Shown here piece after piece: positions 26,367 through 35,742 of a stretch of 64,000 nt of DNA. The stretch lies in NCBI RefSeq assembly GCF_021026315.1, contig NZ_JAJNCX010000003.1:372001-436000 (forward strand). The letters run 5' to 3'. The notes beneath the pieces are model-generated. The model made no database searches, was not told the DNA's origin, and was given only the letters and a program-made list of their open reading frames with translations. The number at the start of each line of letters is the position of its first letter. Within the stretch, counting starts at the first letter, position 1. This DNA is from Rhizobium sp. C4 (GTDB lineage Bacteria > Pseudomonadota > Alphaproteobacteria > Rhizobiales > Rhizobiaceae). The position numbers and the translations under genes were made by a program.

Positions 26367-26429
26367 GGCTGGTTCTCGCTTTCGCAAGTCGTTGCCGCAA
26401 AACCTTGCCAGGCTTTCGCTCGACATGCC

Positions 26430-26576
26430 TCACACCGCCTCGCCCGCCAGATGCCGGGCGGCGAGCGAGAAAAGCTCGGCCTGCGAGGAAATAGTCAGCG
26501 TCGCATAGGCATGCCGCCGATGCACCTTCACCGTGCCTTCCGAAATGCCCGTCGCCTGCGCAATGGCCAACGATCT
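26430..26576 (-). pseudogene. remnant of a LuxR-type helix-turn-helix C-terminus
   Basis: The minus strand reads IAQATGISEGTVKVHRRHAYATL and on to a stop at 26430-26432, the recognition helix and tail of a GerE/LuxR DNA-binding domain. Upstream of about 26576 the homology breaks off, and aroC's stop lies 52 bases away, so the receiver or sensor half and most of the gene are missing. It is convergent with the amidotransferase gene. Confidence 0.55.
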
Positions 26577-26627
26577 GCATGGCGCTCCATGCGGGCTGGG
26601 GAGAAGGCGAGGGGTTAACCTCTCGCC

Positions 26628-27725
26628 TTAACGCACTTTCCCGGTCTGCCCGCGATCGCGCAGGAAGTGGTCTGCAATGGTGCAGGCGACCATGGCCTCG
26701 CCGATCGGCACGGCGCGGATGCCGACGCAGGGGTCGTGGCGACCCTTGGTGCGGACGGAGACATTGTTGCCGTCCTTGTCGATCGAAAGACGCTCGGTCA
26801 GGATCGAGGAGGTCGGCTTCACGGCAAAGCGCGCGATCACCGGCTGGCCGGTCGAAATGCCGCCCAGAACGCCACCGGCGTGGTTGGACAGGAAGATCGG
26901 CATGCCGTCATTGCCCATGCGCATCTCGTCGGCGTTTTCCTCGCCGGTGATTTCGGCGGCGCCAAAGCCGTTGCCGATCTCGACGCCCTTCACGGCATTG
27001 ATCGACATGAGGTTCGAGGCAATGTCCTGGTCAAGCTTGGCATAGATCGGCGCGCCAAGACCGGCCGGCACGCCCTCCGCCACCACTTCGATGACGGCGC
27101 CGACGGAAGAGCCCGCCTTGCGGATGCCGTCGAGATACTCTTCCCAAACGGGCACGATGGCCGCATCCGGCGCAAAGAACGGGTTCTGGTCGACCTGATC
27201 CCAGTCCCAGTTCTCGCGGTTGATCTTGATCTTGCCGATCTGCACGAGGGCCGCGCGCACGATGACGCCCGGCACGACCTTGCGGGCCAGCGCACCGGCA
27301 GCAACGCGGGCTGCCGTCTCGCGGGCAGACGAACGCCCGCCGCCGCGATAGTCGCGGATGCCGTATTTCACGTCATAGGCATAGTCGGCATGGCCGGGGC
27401 GGTAGCGCGTTGCGATCTCGCCATAGTCCTTGGAGCGCTGGTCGGTGTTCTCGATCAGCATGGAAACGGGCGTTCCCGTCGTCACCAGCGTCTCGCCATC
27501 GTCTTCAGGCAGTACGCCGGAGAGAACCTTCACAAGGTCCTCCTCGCGCCGCTGCGTGACGAAACGCGACTGGCCGGGCTTGCGCTTGTCCATGAACGCC
27601 TGGATTTCAGCCAGCGTGAAGCGAATGCCGGGCGGGCAGCCGTCGATCACGCAGCCGAGGGCCGGTCCGTGGCTTTCGCCCCAGGTCGTGACCCGGAAAA
27701 GATGTCCGAACGTATTGTGCGACAT
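26628..27725 (-). CDS. aroC: chorismate synthase
   Basis: Converts 5-enolpyruvylshikimate-3-phosphate to chorismate with reduced FMN, last step of the shikimate pathway. 365 residues, full length. Visible are [19 protein letters not shown] at the N-terminus, [14 protein letters not shown], the [14 protein letters not shown] segment, [20 protein letters not shown] and the C-terminal [19 protein letters not shown]. Start ATG at 27725. Single gene. Confidence 0.97.
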   Translation of the reverse strand: MSHNTFGHLFRVTTWGESHGPALGCVIDGCPPGIRFTLAEIQAFMDKRKPGQSRFVTQRREEDLVKVLSGVLPEDDGETLVTTGTPVSMLIENTDQRSKDYGEIATRYRPGHADYAYDVKYGIRDYRGGGRSSARETAARVAAGALARKVVPGVIVRAALVQIGKIKINRENWDWDQVDQNPFFAPDAAIVPVWEEYLDGIRKAGSSVGAVIEVVAEGVPAGLGAPIYAKLDQDIASNLMSINAVKGVEIGNGFGAAEITGEENADEMRMGNDGMPIFLSNHAGGVLGGISTGQPVIARFAVKPTSSILTERLSIDKDGNNVSVRTKGRHDPCVGIRAVPIGEAMVACTIADHFLRDRGQTGKVR

Positions 27726-27803
27726 GAAAAGCCCACCAAGTCTCTCTTGTAATGTGGGCCTCTCTTAAAGCGCCCGCCTCGAAAAGAAAAGCGGCAACGC
27801 AGG

Positions 27804-30800
27804 TCAGATCGCGCTGGCGAGGAACGGCATCTCGCGGACCTTCGTCCAGGGGGCCCTTGCCACGAAGTCCACTATATCCGCCGCCGGCAGCGGCTTTGCA
27901 AATGCATAGCCCTGGAGCACCGAACAGCCCAGTTCCTGCAGGCGGATTGCATGTGTCATGCTTTCGACACCCTCGGCGACCGTCTCGATGTCGAGCGACG
28001 TCCCGATATCGATGATGGAGCGAACGAGGGAGAACTCGCGTGACGAGGTAAGCATCGGCTGCACCAGCTGGCGGTCGATCTTCAGTCGTTTCGGCTCGAG
28101 TTTCAGCAAGCTGACGATCGAGGTGTGGCCGGTGCCGAAATCGTCGATCTCGATATCGATGCCAAGGCTCTTCAGGCGACGGATATTGCGGGTGATGACG
28201 TCGTCGTCGTCGTCGAGATAGATGGATTCCACCAGTTCGAAGGCGATCTGCCCGGGCGAGATGGCCAGATCCTTCAGCGACTTGACCAGCTGGTCGTCGC
28301 GCAGCCGGCGGGCGGAGACATTCACCGAGATCTTCGGCACGATGAAGCCCTTCGCGGCCCAGGCGAGGCGGTCGGTCATCGCCTGTTCCAGCACCTGGCT
28401 GTCGATGGTCGCCAGCGCGTTGATCTCCTCGGCGTTCTTGAGGAAATGATCGGGCGTCAGCAGGCCGCGTTCCGGATGGTTCCAGCGCACCAGCGCTTCC
28501 ATGCCGGTCAGGGCGTGGGTCTTGGCGCAGAATTGCGGCTGATACCAGGCCACGAATTCCCGGTTCTCAAGTCCGCGCAGGATCTGGTCGGCCAGCGTCT
28601 TGTTGCGCCTGATCTCGGCCTGCAGGTTGGACGTGAAGAATTCGAAGCGGTTTCGCCCATGCGCCTTGGCCCGATAGAGCGCGATATCGGCGTTGACCAG
28701 AAGCTGCTTCACCGAGCTGCGCCGGGTCTGTTCGCGCGCAATGCCGATCGAAACGCCAAAGCGGCATTCCTGGCCCTGATAGTCGAGCGGGATGTTCATC
28801 CGGTCGATGATCCGGCCGGCAAGGGTGGCGATATCCTTGTTCGTGGCGTTGTTCTGCACCAGCACCACGAATTCGTCGCCGCCGATACGGGCAACGAGAT
28901 CATTCTTGCGCGTGTTTTTGCGCAGCACGTTCGCCGCATGAACCAGCATGGCGTCGCCGGCGGCGTGGCCCAGCGTGTCGTTGATCTGCTTGAAGCGGTC
29001 GAGGTCGATGTGCAGCAGGGTTACCCGCTTCTGCGGATCCTGTGGCTCGTCCGCAAGCCGCTCCAGCGCTTCGTCGAGCGCCCGCCTGTTGTGCAGGCCG
29101 GTCAACGGGTCGTGTGTGGCATTATGCTGCAGCATGGCATGCATGGCCTCAAGCTCGGCGCGCTTGGCCTCGGCATCGTTCTTTGCCGCCAGAAGAGCCT
29201 CGTTCTTCTGATGCGGCTCCGTGACGTCCAGCGCGATGCCGATGAATTTCAGCTTTCCGTCGGCAGCCCGGTGCGTCTGTCCCATGGCCTGCAGATGGCG
29301 AATGCTGCCATCGCTGGTGATGATGCGATACCCGCACGAATAGTGGGATCCGTGCTCGATTGCCTCGTGCACGGACGCTTCCACCCTCTCCCGATCCTCG
29401 GGATGGAGGCGTCGGAGGAAGCTTTCGTCGTCGTTCCGTCCATCGACATAGGGGACCTCGAAATACTCGTGCATCCGCCGATCCCAGACGGCGATGCCGC
29501 TTTCGATGTCGGCTTCCCAGATGCCGTAACCCGATGCCTCGATGGCCAGCTGGAAGCGCTGCGTCAGCTCCTGCAGGTCGGCTTCGCGACCCGAAAGCCG
29601 GGCAAGCGCAGCCTCAAGCTCGCGGTTTTTCGCTTCCGCTTCGCGCCGGGCGGCGTCAAGGGCCCGTTGCAATTCGATGTCGTCCGTGGCGTCGACGGCA
29701 AGGCCGATGAACCTGCGCTGTTCACCGGGCGGGGTGTGCACGATGCCCATCACCCGCAGGTGCCGGACCGTGTCAGGCGTCGGCATGATTCTGTAGGTCG
29801 CGGAATAGTGCCCGCCGCGCGCGGCAGCCTCCAGGCGTCCAGCAAGCGCGCGTTCCCGGTCCTCCGGATGAACGCGTGAAAGCCACCTTTCCCGGTTGGT
29901 CTTCCCGTCGGTAACCGGAAAATTGTAAAGCTCGTGCATCCGCGCGTCCCAGTAATGGGTCTGCGTGTCGAGATTGCTTTCCCAGATCCCGCATCCGTAG
30001 GCTTTCATCGCGAGATTGAGACGTTCGGAGACGAGGCGCAGATCGCGCTCGTTGGCTGAAAGCTGCAAGAGGGCGCGTTCGAGCTCGACATTCTTGCGCT
30101 CGCTTTCCTGCTTTGCGAGCCGAAGCTCTTCGTTCAGGGCGGCGTCCTCGGTGATGTCGAGTGCGATGCCGTAGAGACGTTTGTCGCCCCCTTGGTTATT
30201 CAGCTGGGCGACATATTGCAGGATACGGACGGCCCCGTCGGGACGAATGATCCTCACGGTCAGCGAAAGATTGCCCTGTTGCGAAGCCACCCGCTCCATG
30301 CCTTCGACGGTGCGCTTCATGTCATCGGGGTGGATAAGGGACTGCCAGTTCTCCCTCGTGACCCAGTCGGGCCGGCCGTGCACTCCATGCAGATCCTGCA
30401 TGCGCTCGTCCCAGTAGACTTCGCCCGACGCGATGGCAGCTTCCCATACGCCGCACTGGTAGCTGCCGAGCGCGAGATCAAGGCGCTTGGTCAGGCGCTG
30501 GAGCAGGATTTCGCGGCGGGCGAGCGCCGCCTGGCTTTGCTCGTTCAGCCTCCGCAGCCTGAGGCTTCGGAAGAAGGGCAGGAGGACGATGATCCCGATG
30601 GCCAGAAGCACGCCCCGGGATGTCCAGGTCAGCGCTGTCGAGCGTCCCCAGCCGTCGACCGGCACGGCGGCGAGGTTCCAGGTGTCGGACAGGACGTTCA
30701 GCGACATCCGGACGGGATGTCTGTGGAATACGCTTCGGACATCCTCCTCGCTGAAGAACGGCGCCAGTGCGTCATCGGTCTGCCCGGCGACCTTCAGCGC

Positions 30801-31457
30801 GACGCGGTAGCGCTCATCGGGCTGCAGGATGCCGGTCTTGAGGAAAAGTTTTTCCGGATCGATATAAGCCGTGATCGATCCCCAATGGACGATCGTGTCG
30901 ACGTGGTTGGAGAAGACCGGGATCGAAAGCCTGAGGGCGTAGCCGGCGGGCTCCATGTGGACGACGGGGCCGAGGCTTGCAGCTTCGAGACTGCGCGAGG
31001 AGCTCAGGAGGTAATCATTCCGCGGTCTGGGCAGGGATCGGGGATCCGGCTTTATCGGCGCGTATCCGTCCCGTCCGACCTCGAGCGCAACGCCCGTCAG
31101 GCTCTTTGCGCAGATATACATGATGTCCGGATTGTCGCGCATCACCGATTGCGCCACGGCAGCGAAATCATCCATGCCGATATCCGGCATCTCCGAGATG
31201 CTCTTGCGGATTGCAACCACCGAGGCCAGCTCGAACTGGATGCGTTGGGCGAGCGTCTCCTGCTTCAGCGCGAGCGTGGAGGCTGCCTTCAGGCGCAACT
31301 GGTCGGCATGCGTTTCCTCATAATTTCGGTCGAGGAAATAGGCGGCCACCGAGAGCGACAGCGCGGCAACGAATATCTGGGCATAGGCAAGCCAACCGCC
31401 ATGATGCCCCTCTTTTGCTATCGAACGCAACGCCGCCGCGGTCCTGTTTGAAAACAT
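27804..31457 (-). CDS. CHASE-PAS-PAS-PAS-GGDEF-EAL c-di-GMP signalling protein
   Basis: Large membrane sensor of 1217 residues. TM1 near 25-43, periplasmic CHASE-like domain near 55-240, TM2 near 283-301, three consecutive PAS/PAC modules (about 330-450, 475-600, 625-750; each with the YWDxRMHE/VWDRRMHE style motif), GGDEF near 785-945 and EAL near 960-1210. The cyclase site RIGGDEFVVLV is intact and so is the phosphodiesterase site GMEALVRWNHPE with later DDFGTGHTS. It could make or break c-di-GMP; the balance is likely set by the CHASE/PAS input. Start ATG at 31457 lacks a clear ribosome site. Confidence 0.93.
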   Translation of the reverse strand: MFSNRTAAALRSIAKEGHHGGWLAYAQIFVAALSLSVAAYFLDRNYEETHADQLRLKAASTLALKQETLAQRIQFELASVVAIRKSISEMPDIGMDDFAAVAQSVMRDNPDIMYICAKSLTGVALEVGRDGYAPIKPDPRSLPRPRNDYLLSSSRSLEAASLGPVVHMEPAGYALRLSIPVFSNHVDTIVHWGSITAYIDPEKLFLKTGILQPDERYRVALKVAGQTDDALAPFFSEEDVRSVFHRHPVRMSLNVLSDTWNLAAVPVDGWGRSTALTWTSRGVLLAIGIIVLLPFFRSLRLRRLNEQSQAALARREILLQRLTKRLDLALGSYQCGVWEAAIASGEVYWDERMQDLHGVHGRPDWVTRENWQSLIHPDDMKRTVEGMERVASQQGNLSLTVRIIRPDGAVRILQYVAQLNNQGGDKRLYGIALDITEDAALNEELRLAKQESERKNVELERALLQLSANERDLRLVSERLNLAMKAYGCGIWESNLDTQTHYWDARMHELYNFPVTDGKTNRERWLSRVHPEDRERALAGRLEAAARGGHYSATYRIMPTPDTVRHLRVMGIVHTPPGEQRRFIGLAVDATDDIELQRALDAARREAEAKNRELEAALARLSGREADLQELTQRFQLAIEASGYGIWEADIESGIAVWDRRMHEYFEVPYVDGRNDDESFLRRLHPEDRERVEASVHEAIEHGSHYSCGYRIITSDGSIRHLQAMGQTHRAADGKLKFIGIALDVTEPHQKNEALLAAKNDAEAKRAELEAMHAMLQHNATHDPLTGLHNRRALDEALERLADEPQDPQKRVTLLHIDLDRFKQINDTLGHAAGDAMLVHAANVLRKNTRKNDLVARIGGDEFVVLVQNNATNKDIATLAGRIIDRMNIPLDYQGQECRFGVSIGIAREQTRRSSVKQLLVNADIALYRAKAHGRNRFEFFTSNLQAEIRRNKTLADQILRGLENREFVAWYQPQFCAKTHALTGMEALVRWNHPERGLLTPDHFLKNAEEINALATIDSQVLEQAMTDRLAWAAKGFIVPKISVNVSARRLRDDQLVKSLKDLAISPGQIAFELVESIYLDDDDDVITRNIRRLKSLGIDIEIDDFGTGHTSIVSLLKLEPKRLKIDRQLVQPMLTSSREFSLVRSIIDIGTSLDIETVAEGVESMTHAIRLQELGCSVLQGYAFAKPLPAADIVDFVARAPWTKVREMPFLASAI

Positions 31458-31738
31458 CTTGAGAGGGAATAGTGTGTGACAAGTCGATTATTACGGTCTG
31501 TTTATTAAGAAGGCCTTGCATTGATAGGTTGTGCGAGGCTGTCTTGTCGGGTCCGCCGGCGCGCCGCGTATAAATTCCGCCACAATCGCGAAGCACTAAA
31601 CACTCAGGTTGGCGATCTTGATGCCTGAAATCCGGGGATAACTCCCGCCTGCGATGCGGGTCCCCGATAGATAAGGCCGATTGCGCACTGTAAGACTTCT
31701 TCGCCCGGCCTCGCTCACAAACCCGGAAAGAGCCCTTG

Positions 31739-31993
31739 ATGAAAAAGACCGTCATAGCCATGTCTCTCGCCCTGCTCGTCATGCCGACGCTGGCACTGGC
31801 CGATAGCGATGACACATCGGGCGAGATCACTGCCATCGACAAGGACAAGGGCTCGATCACGCTGAGCGACGGCAAGACCTACATGACCCCGTCGGAGTTC
31901 AACTTCGATGGTCTGAAGCCGGGCGTGAAGGTCGTGATCTATTATTCGACGAATGACGGCAAGCGCGTCATCGACGATCTCCAGACCGAATAA
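31739..31993 (+). CDS. DUF1344 domain-containing periplasmic protein
   Basis: 84 residues: a Sec signal peptide (KKTVIAMSLALLVMPTLALA) and a small beta-rich domain with SGEITAIDKDKGSITLSDGK and FDGLKPGVKVVIYYS. Common small secreted protein of Rhizobiales without a known role. The ATG at 31739 directly follows a TTG; GGAAAGAG lies about eight bases upstream. The 281-bp gap before it, up to the sensor protein start, holds the two divergent promoters; I saw no other element there. Confidence 0.83.
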   Translation: MKKTVIAMSLALLVMPTLALADSDDTSGEITAIDKDKGSITLSDGKTYMTPSEFNFDGLKPGVKVVIYYSTNDGKRVIDDLQTE

Positions 31994-32006
31994 TCAGAAG
32001 ATTAGC

Positions 32007-32609
32007 TCAGGCCGCGATCCAGGTGAGAACGCCGGCCCGCAGGCTTAGAATGCTGTCCTGGCGTATATCGGTTTCCGAGGCCTCGATGGCCCCGGTTGCG
32101 GAGCAGAGCTTGATGACGGAGCGCATGACGCCGCCATGGGTCACGCAGACGGTCGGTCCCTTCACCGATTCCAGCCATCCCGACACGCGCCACGAGAGGA
32201 TCTCGTAGCTTTCGGCCCTTTCGCCGGGCGGCACGAAATTCCACTTGTCGGCTTCCCGGCGATGCATCGCCTCGGGAAAGAGTGTCTTCAGTTCGGCCAG
32301 CGTCCGGCCTTCCCAGTCGCCGAAGCACAGTTCGACCAGCGCCTCATTCGTGGCATAGGCCGAAGGCTCGATGCCCATGGCCGTGCGCACGAGTTCCATC
32401 GTCTGGCGGGTGCGGGTCATCGGGCTTGAAACGAAGGCGAAGTCGGCGACGCGATCGCCGATCAGCGACTGCAGGAGCGCGCCGTTGCGGCTCGCCTGGC
32501 CACGACCGATCGCGTTGAGCGGAATGTCATGCTGGCCCTGGAACCGGCCCTCGGCGTTCCAGTCCGTCTGTCCGTGGCGGATCAGGTAGATCGGAACGTC
32601 GGGGATCAT
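32007..32609 (-). CDS. histidine phosphatase family protein
   Basis: About 200 residues of the phosphoglycerate-mutase-like superfamily. The phosphohistidine motif IYLIRHGQTDWNAEGRFQG is at the N-terminus, the second Arg in SSPMTRTRQTMELVR, and the second His in VCVTHGGVMRSVI near the C-terminus. Substrate unknown. It starts 12 bases after the fabI stop (ATG at 32609; GTG at 32615 possible), so it is likely cotranscribed with fabI. Confidence 0.88.
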   Translation of the reverse strand: MIPDVPIYLIRHGQTDWNAEGRFQGQHDIPLNAIGRGQASRNGALLQSLIGDRVADFAFVSSPMTRTRQTMELVRTAMGIEPSAYATNEALVELCFGDWEGRTLAELKTLFPEAMHRREADKWNFVPPGERAESYEILSWRVSGWLESVKGPTVCVTHGGVMRSVIKLCSATGAIEASETDIRQDSILSLRAGVLTWIAA

Positions 32610-32620
32610 GGGCACCGGTC

Positions 32621-33439
32621 TCAGTCCTTGACCACCGAGATGTCCGGCGCGTCGACCGACTTCATGCCGATCGAATGGTAGCCGGAATCGCAGTGATGGA
32701 TTTCACCGGTGACACCGGTCGAAAGATCGGAGAGGAGGTAGAGGCCCGAGCGGCCGACCTCGTCGAGCGAGACGTTGCGCTTGAGCGGCGCGTTGTATTC
32801 GTTCCACTTGAGAATGTAGCGGAAGTCGCCGATGCCCGAGGCGGCAAGCGTCTTGATCGGGCCGGCCGAGATCGCGTTGACGCGGATGCCGCGACCGCCG
32901 AGATCGACCGCCATGTAGCGCACGCTCGCCTCAAGCGCTGCCTTAGCAACGCCCATGACGTTATAGTTCGGCATGACCTTTTCGGCGCCGTAATAGGTCA
33001 GCGTCACCATCGAGCCGCCGTCGTTCATGATCCGGTCGGCGCGCTGCGCCACGGCGGTGAACGAGTAGACCGAAATGTCCATCGACTTCAGGAAGTTGTC
33101 GCGGGTCGTGTCGACATAGCGGCCGGTCAGCTCTTCCTTGTCGGAATAGGCGATGGCATGCACGAGGAAGTCGATCTTGCCCCAGTGCTTTTCGATGGCC
33201 TCGAAGACCGCATCGATGGAGGCCATGTCCGTCACGTCGCAGTCGCCGGCCATGAAGGCGCCGATCTCGGCGGCCAGCGGCTCGACGCGCTTCTTCAGCG
33301 CATCGCCCTGCCAGGTGAGGGCGATCTCGGCGCCGGCGTCGGCGCAGGCCTTGGCGATGCCCCAGGCGATCGAACGATTGTTGGCCACGCCCATGATGAC
33401 GCCGCGCTTGCCCTGCATCAAGCCGCCTGTTTGGACCAT
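32621..33439 (-). CDS. fabI: enoyl-ACP reductase (NADH), FabI
   Basis: Last reduction of each fatty-acid elongation cycle. 272 residues; SDR fold with GVANNRSIAWGIAKACADAG as the divergent cofactor loop of FabI, and the catalytic Y-x6-K in MPNYNVMGVAKAALE. Loop LVHAIAYSDKEELTGRYVDT is also typical. Rhizobia often carry two FabI homologues; which one this is cannot be told. Start ATG at 33439; histidine phosphatase gene follows. Confidence 0.94.
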   Translation of the reverse strand: MVQTGGLMQGKRGVIMGVANNRSIAWGIAKACADAGAEIALTWQGDALKKRVEPLAAEIGAFMAGDCDVTDMASIDAVFEAIEKHWGKIDFLVHAIAYSDKEELTGRYVDTTRDNFLKSMDISVYSFTAVAQRADRIMNDGGSMVTLTYYGAEKVMPNYNVMGVAKAALEASVRYMAVDLGGRGIRVNAISAGPIKTLAASGIGDFRYILKWNEYNAPLKRNVSLDEVGRSGLYLLSDLSTGVTGEIHHCDSGYHSIGMKSVDAPDISVVKD

Positions 33440-33558
33440 GGAATGCTCTCCGTCTGAATGATTTGGAGCCCTATGGCACAGAGGGACTGAAGGTTCAAGA
33501 AGTCGAATGGTAAGGAAATAAGAGCAATCGTAAGATTCTGTGCTCTTTCAACATGCTG

Positions 33559-34413
33559 TCACAAAAACAGGCCTTCGCGCAGGCTGCGCATGAGGTCCTT
33601 GACCTTGTCGTCCGGGTGATCCCACAGCATGACGCGGATTTCGGCATAGAGGTCGCCACGCTCGCCCTCGCGTCCGGGCAGGCCGCGTCCGCGGATCCGC
33701 AACGTCCGATCCGAGCCCGACCACTCCGGCACCGTGACGCGGATCGGTCCGTCGGGTGCGTCGACAATGGTTTCGCAGCCGAGAACCGCATTCTCGATAT
33801 CCACCGGCAGGTTCGTGTAGAGGTCGAGCCCGTCGGCACGAAAGACGGGATGCGGCGCGATGCGGAAGGTGACAACGACGTCGCCCCGTTTGAGGCCGGA
33901 GAGGCGGTGGCCCTGCGCGGCGATCCGCACCTGCTTCCCGTCGGTCACGCCCTCGGGCAGCGCCACGCGCAGTGTCCTGCCGTCCGGCAGTTGCGCCAGT
34001 GCCTTCGCCTTCTGGAAGATGTCCTCGATCGAAATCAGTGCGTCGACGATCAGATCCGGTGCCTTGTCCGGCGCGGTCTGCTGGCCCGCCATCTTCCGCC
34101 AAAGGCTCGAAAAGATGTCGCCTTCGCCGCCATCCGCGGCTCTCGCCTGGCTTTCGGCACTGCGCGCGCTTCCGGTCTGCTCGCGGCGGCGTGCCTCTTC
34201 CGCCATCCGGCGTTCCTGGTCGAAGCGCTGGCGCTTGTCCGGGTCCTTCAGCAACTGATAGGCTTGGCCGACTTCCGCGAAACGCACATGCGCGTTCGGG
34301 TCGCTCTGGTTCTGGTCGGGATGCAGCGCCTTGGCAAGCGTCCGCCACGCGGCCTTGATCTCGTCAAGGCTCGCCGTCGGCTTCACGCCCAGCACGCTGT
34401 AGGGATCACGCAT
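33559..34413 (-). CDS. J-domain co-chaperone with DnaJ C-terminal domain (CbpA-like)
   Basis: About 284 residues. The N-terminal J domain has YSVLGVKPTASLDEIKAAWR and the HPD motif (ALHPDQNQSD) needed to stimulate DnaK ATPase. A charged linker follows, then the beta-rich C-terminal substrate-binding domain (LPDGRTLRVALPEGVTDGKQ; GHRLSGLKRGDVVVTFRIAPHP; LRIRGRGLPGREGERGDLYAE). There is no CxxCxGxG zinc finger, so this is a type II J protein. The ATG at 34413 was chosen since the J domain starts there; the frame is open further upstream. Confidence 0.9.
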   Translation of the reverse strand: MRDPYSVLGVKPTASLDEIKAAWRTLAKALHPDQNQSDPNAHVRFAEVGQAYQLLKDPDKRQRFDQERRMAEEARRREQTGSARSAESQARAADGGEGDIFSSLWRKMAGQQTAPDKAPDLIVDALISIEDIFQKAKALAQLPDGRTLRVALPEGVTDGKQVRIAAQGHRLSGLKRGDVVVTFRIAPHPVFRADGLDLYTNLPVDIENAVLGCETIVDAPDGPIRVTVPEWSGSDRTLRIRGRGLPGREGERGDLYAEIRVMLWDHPDDKVKDLMRSLREGLFL

Positions 34414-34607
34414 CCGATAGCCATCCAACCACGTATCGACAGGGAGCGATGCCCGTCGCTTTTCATCGGGAGACAGATGGTGACGCCACGTCCTGGCGCA
34501 GCGATCATGTCGCATTCATCGCGCCGGCACGGAACTCTCACATGAATCCCAGGACGGGCAAGATAGATGGCAGGCCTTACGTTGGGCTTGCGCGAGGCGA
34601 GGGGAGG

Positions 34608-35060
34608 TCAGTCCTGCTTGGCGAAGCTGACAATCTTCCATTCGCCCGACGAGGTCAGGCAGGTGGTGCCCCGATATTTCGAGATGCCGCGGAAGCTGTG
34701 GCTGGTCGTCGTGAAGTCGCGGCACGTCACTTCGCCAGCCTGCGTCTGGGTGATGCCGGTGACGACGCCGGCGCTGCCGGTATCCGTGTTCGCCCACGGC
34801 AGGGGATCGCCCTTGAGGCGGCCGAGATCGGCAGAACTGACGGCATTGCGGATGGTCGTCTCGTCGGAATCGACCGGCTTGCGCTGCGCGGCCGGCGTCG
34901 ACTGCGTCGTCAGGCCGGCATCGACATTGTCGGAAAGGCCGAAGCCCGTTCCCATGCAACCAGCCGCCGGCAGGCAAATCAATGCCACCGTGACAAGTTT
35001 CAGGACTCCGCAGGCAGAGCGGCTATTCTTTTCCCATGCCTGCTTTGTTATTGGTTGCAC
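34608..35060 (-). CDS. RT0821/Lpp0805-like surface lipoprotein
   Basis: About 150 residues. A hydrophobic stretch LKLVTVALICLPAAGC ends in a lipobox-like LPAAGC, so it is probably a lipoprotein of the cell envelope. The mature part has RDFTTTSHSFRGISKYRGTTC and SGEWKIVSF, the pattern of the RT0821/Lpp0805 surface protein family, with two cysteines. Start GTG at 35060 gives a long signal sequence and is uncertain. Divergent from pdxH, only 42 bp apart. Confidence 0.72.
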   Translation of the reverse strand: MQPITKQAWEKNSRSACGVLKLVTVALICLPAAGCMGTGFGLSDNVDAGLTTQSTPAAQRKPVDSDETTIRNAVSSADLGRLKGDPLPWANTDTGSAGVVTGITQTQAGEVTCRDFTTTSHSFRGISKYRGTTCLTSSGEWKIVSFAKQD

Positions 35061-35102
35061 GACTAGATATCCCGACGCGAAAAAACGAGGACTGCGACAA
35101 GA

Positions 35103-35717
35103 ATGACCGCAAATGGGTTAATAACAAGTGACTTCACCGAAGAAAGTGAACCATTCACACTTTTCGCCCAGTGGCTGGCTGACGCTACGGCAAGCGAGCC
35201 GAACGATCCCAACGCGCTCGCACTGGCCACGGTGGATGACGAAGGCCTGCCGAATGTGCGCATGGTTTTGCTCAAGGGTTTCGACCAGGACGGCTTCGTC
35301 TTCTACACGAACTACGAGAGCCAGAAGGGTAGGGAACTTCTGGGCGCGCGTAAGGCGGCCATGTGTTTTCACTGGAAGAGCCTGCGCCGTCAGGTGCGTG
35401 TCCGCGGCGATATCGAGACGGTGACTGACGCCGAAGCGGACGAGTATTATGCCTCCCGCGCCCGCGGCAGCCGCATCGGCGCCTGGGCCTCGAAACAGTC
35501 GCGTCCGCTGGAAAGCCGCTTCGCGCTGGAGAAGGCAGTCGCTGAATATACTGCGAAATTCGGCCTCGGCGACATCCCGCGTCCGGCGCACTGGTCGGGC
35601 TTCCGCCTCAAGCCGAGCTCCATCGAGTTCTGGCACGACCGCAAGTTCCGCCTGCACGACCGCGTCGAGTTCAAGCGGATCGACGGCGGCTGGGACAAGG
35701 TTCGGATGTATCCCTGA
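35103..35717 (+). CDS. pdxH: pyridoxamine 5'-phosphate oxidase
   Basis: FMN enzyme that oxidises pyridoxine or pyridoxamine 5'-phosphate to pyridoxal 5'-phosphate. 204 residues, standard length. Conserved pieces: [53 protein letters not shown], and the C-terminal [13 protein letters not shown] with [14 protein letters not shown] at 35103; promoter region shared with the divergent lipoprotein gene. Confidence 0.95.
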   Translation: MTANGLITSDFTEESEPFTLFAQWLADATASEPNDPNALALATVDDEGLPNVRMVLLKGFDQDGFVFYTNYESQKGRELLGARKAAMCFHWKSLRRQVRVRGDIETVTDAEADEYYASRARGSRIGAWASKQSRPLESRFALEKAVAEYTAKFGLGDIPRPAHWSGFRLKPSSIEFWHDRKFRLHDRVEFKRIDGGWDKVRMYP

Positions 35718-35742
35718 CCTTGGGGGTGAGTGCTCTCGGCGA

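Noticed and set aside
28125-29879. 584-codon plus-strand open frame inside the CHASE-PAS-GGDEF-EAL gene
   Set aside because: Shadow of the GGDEF-EAL coding strand; no family features.
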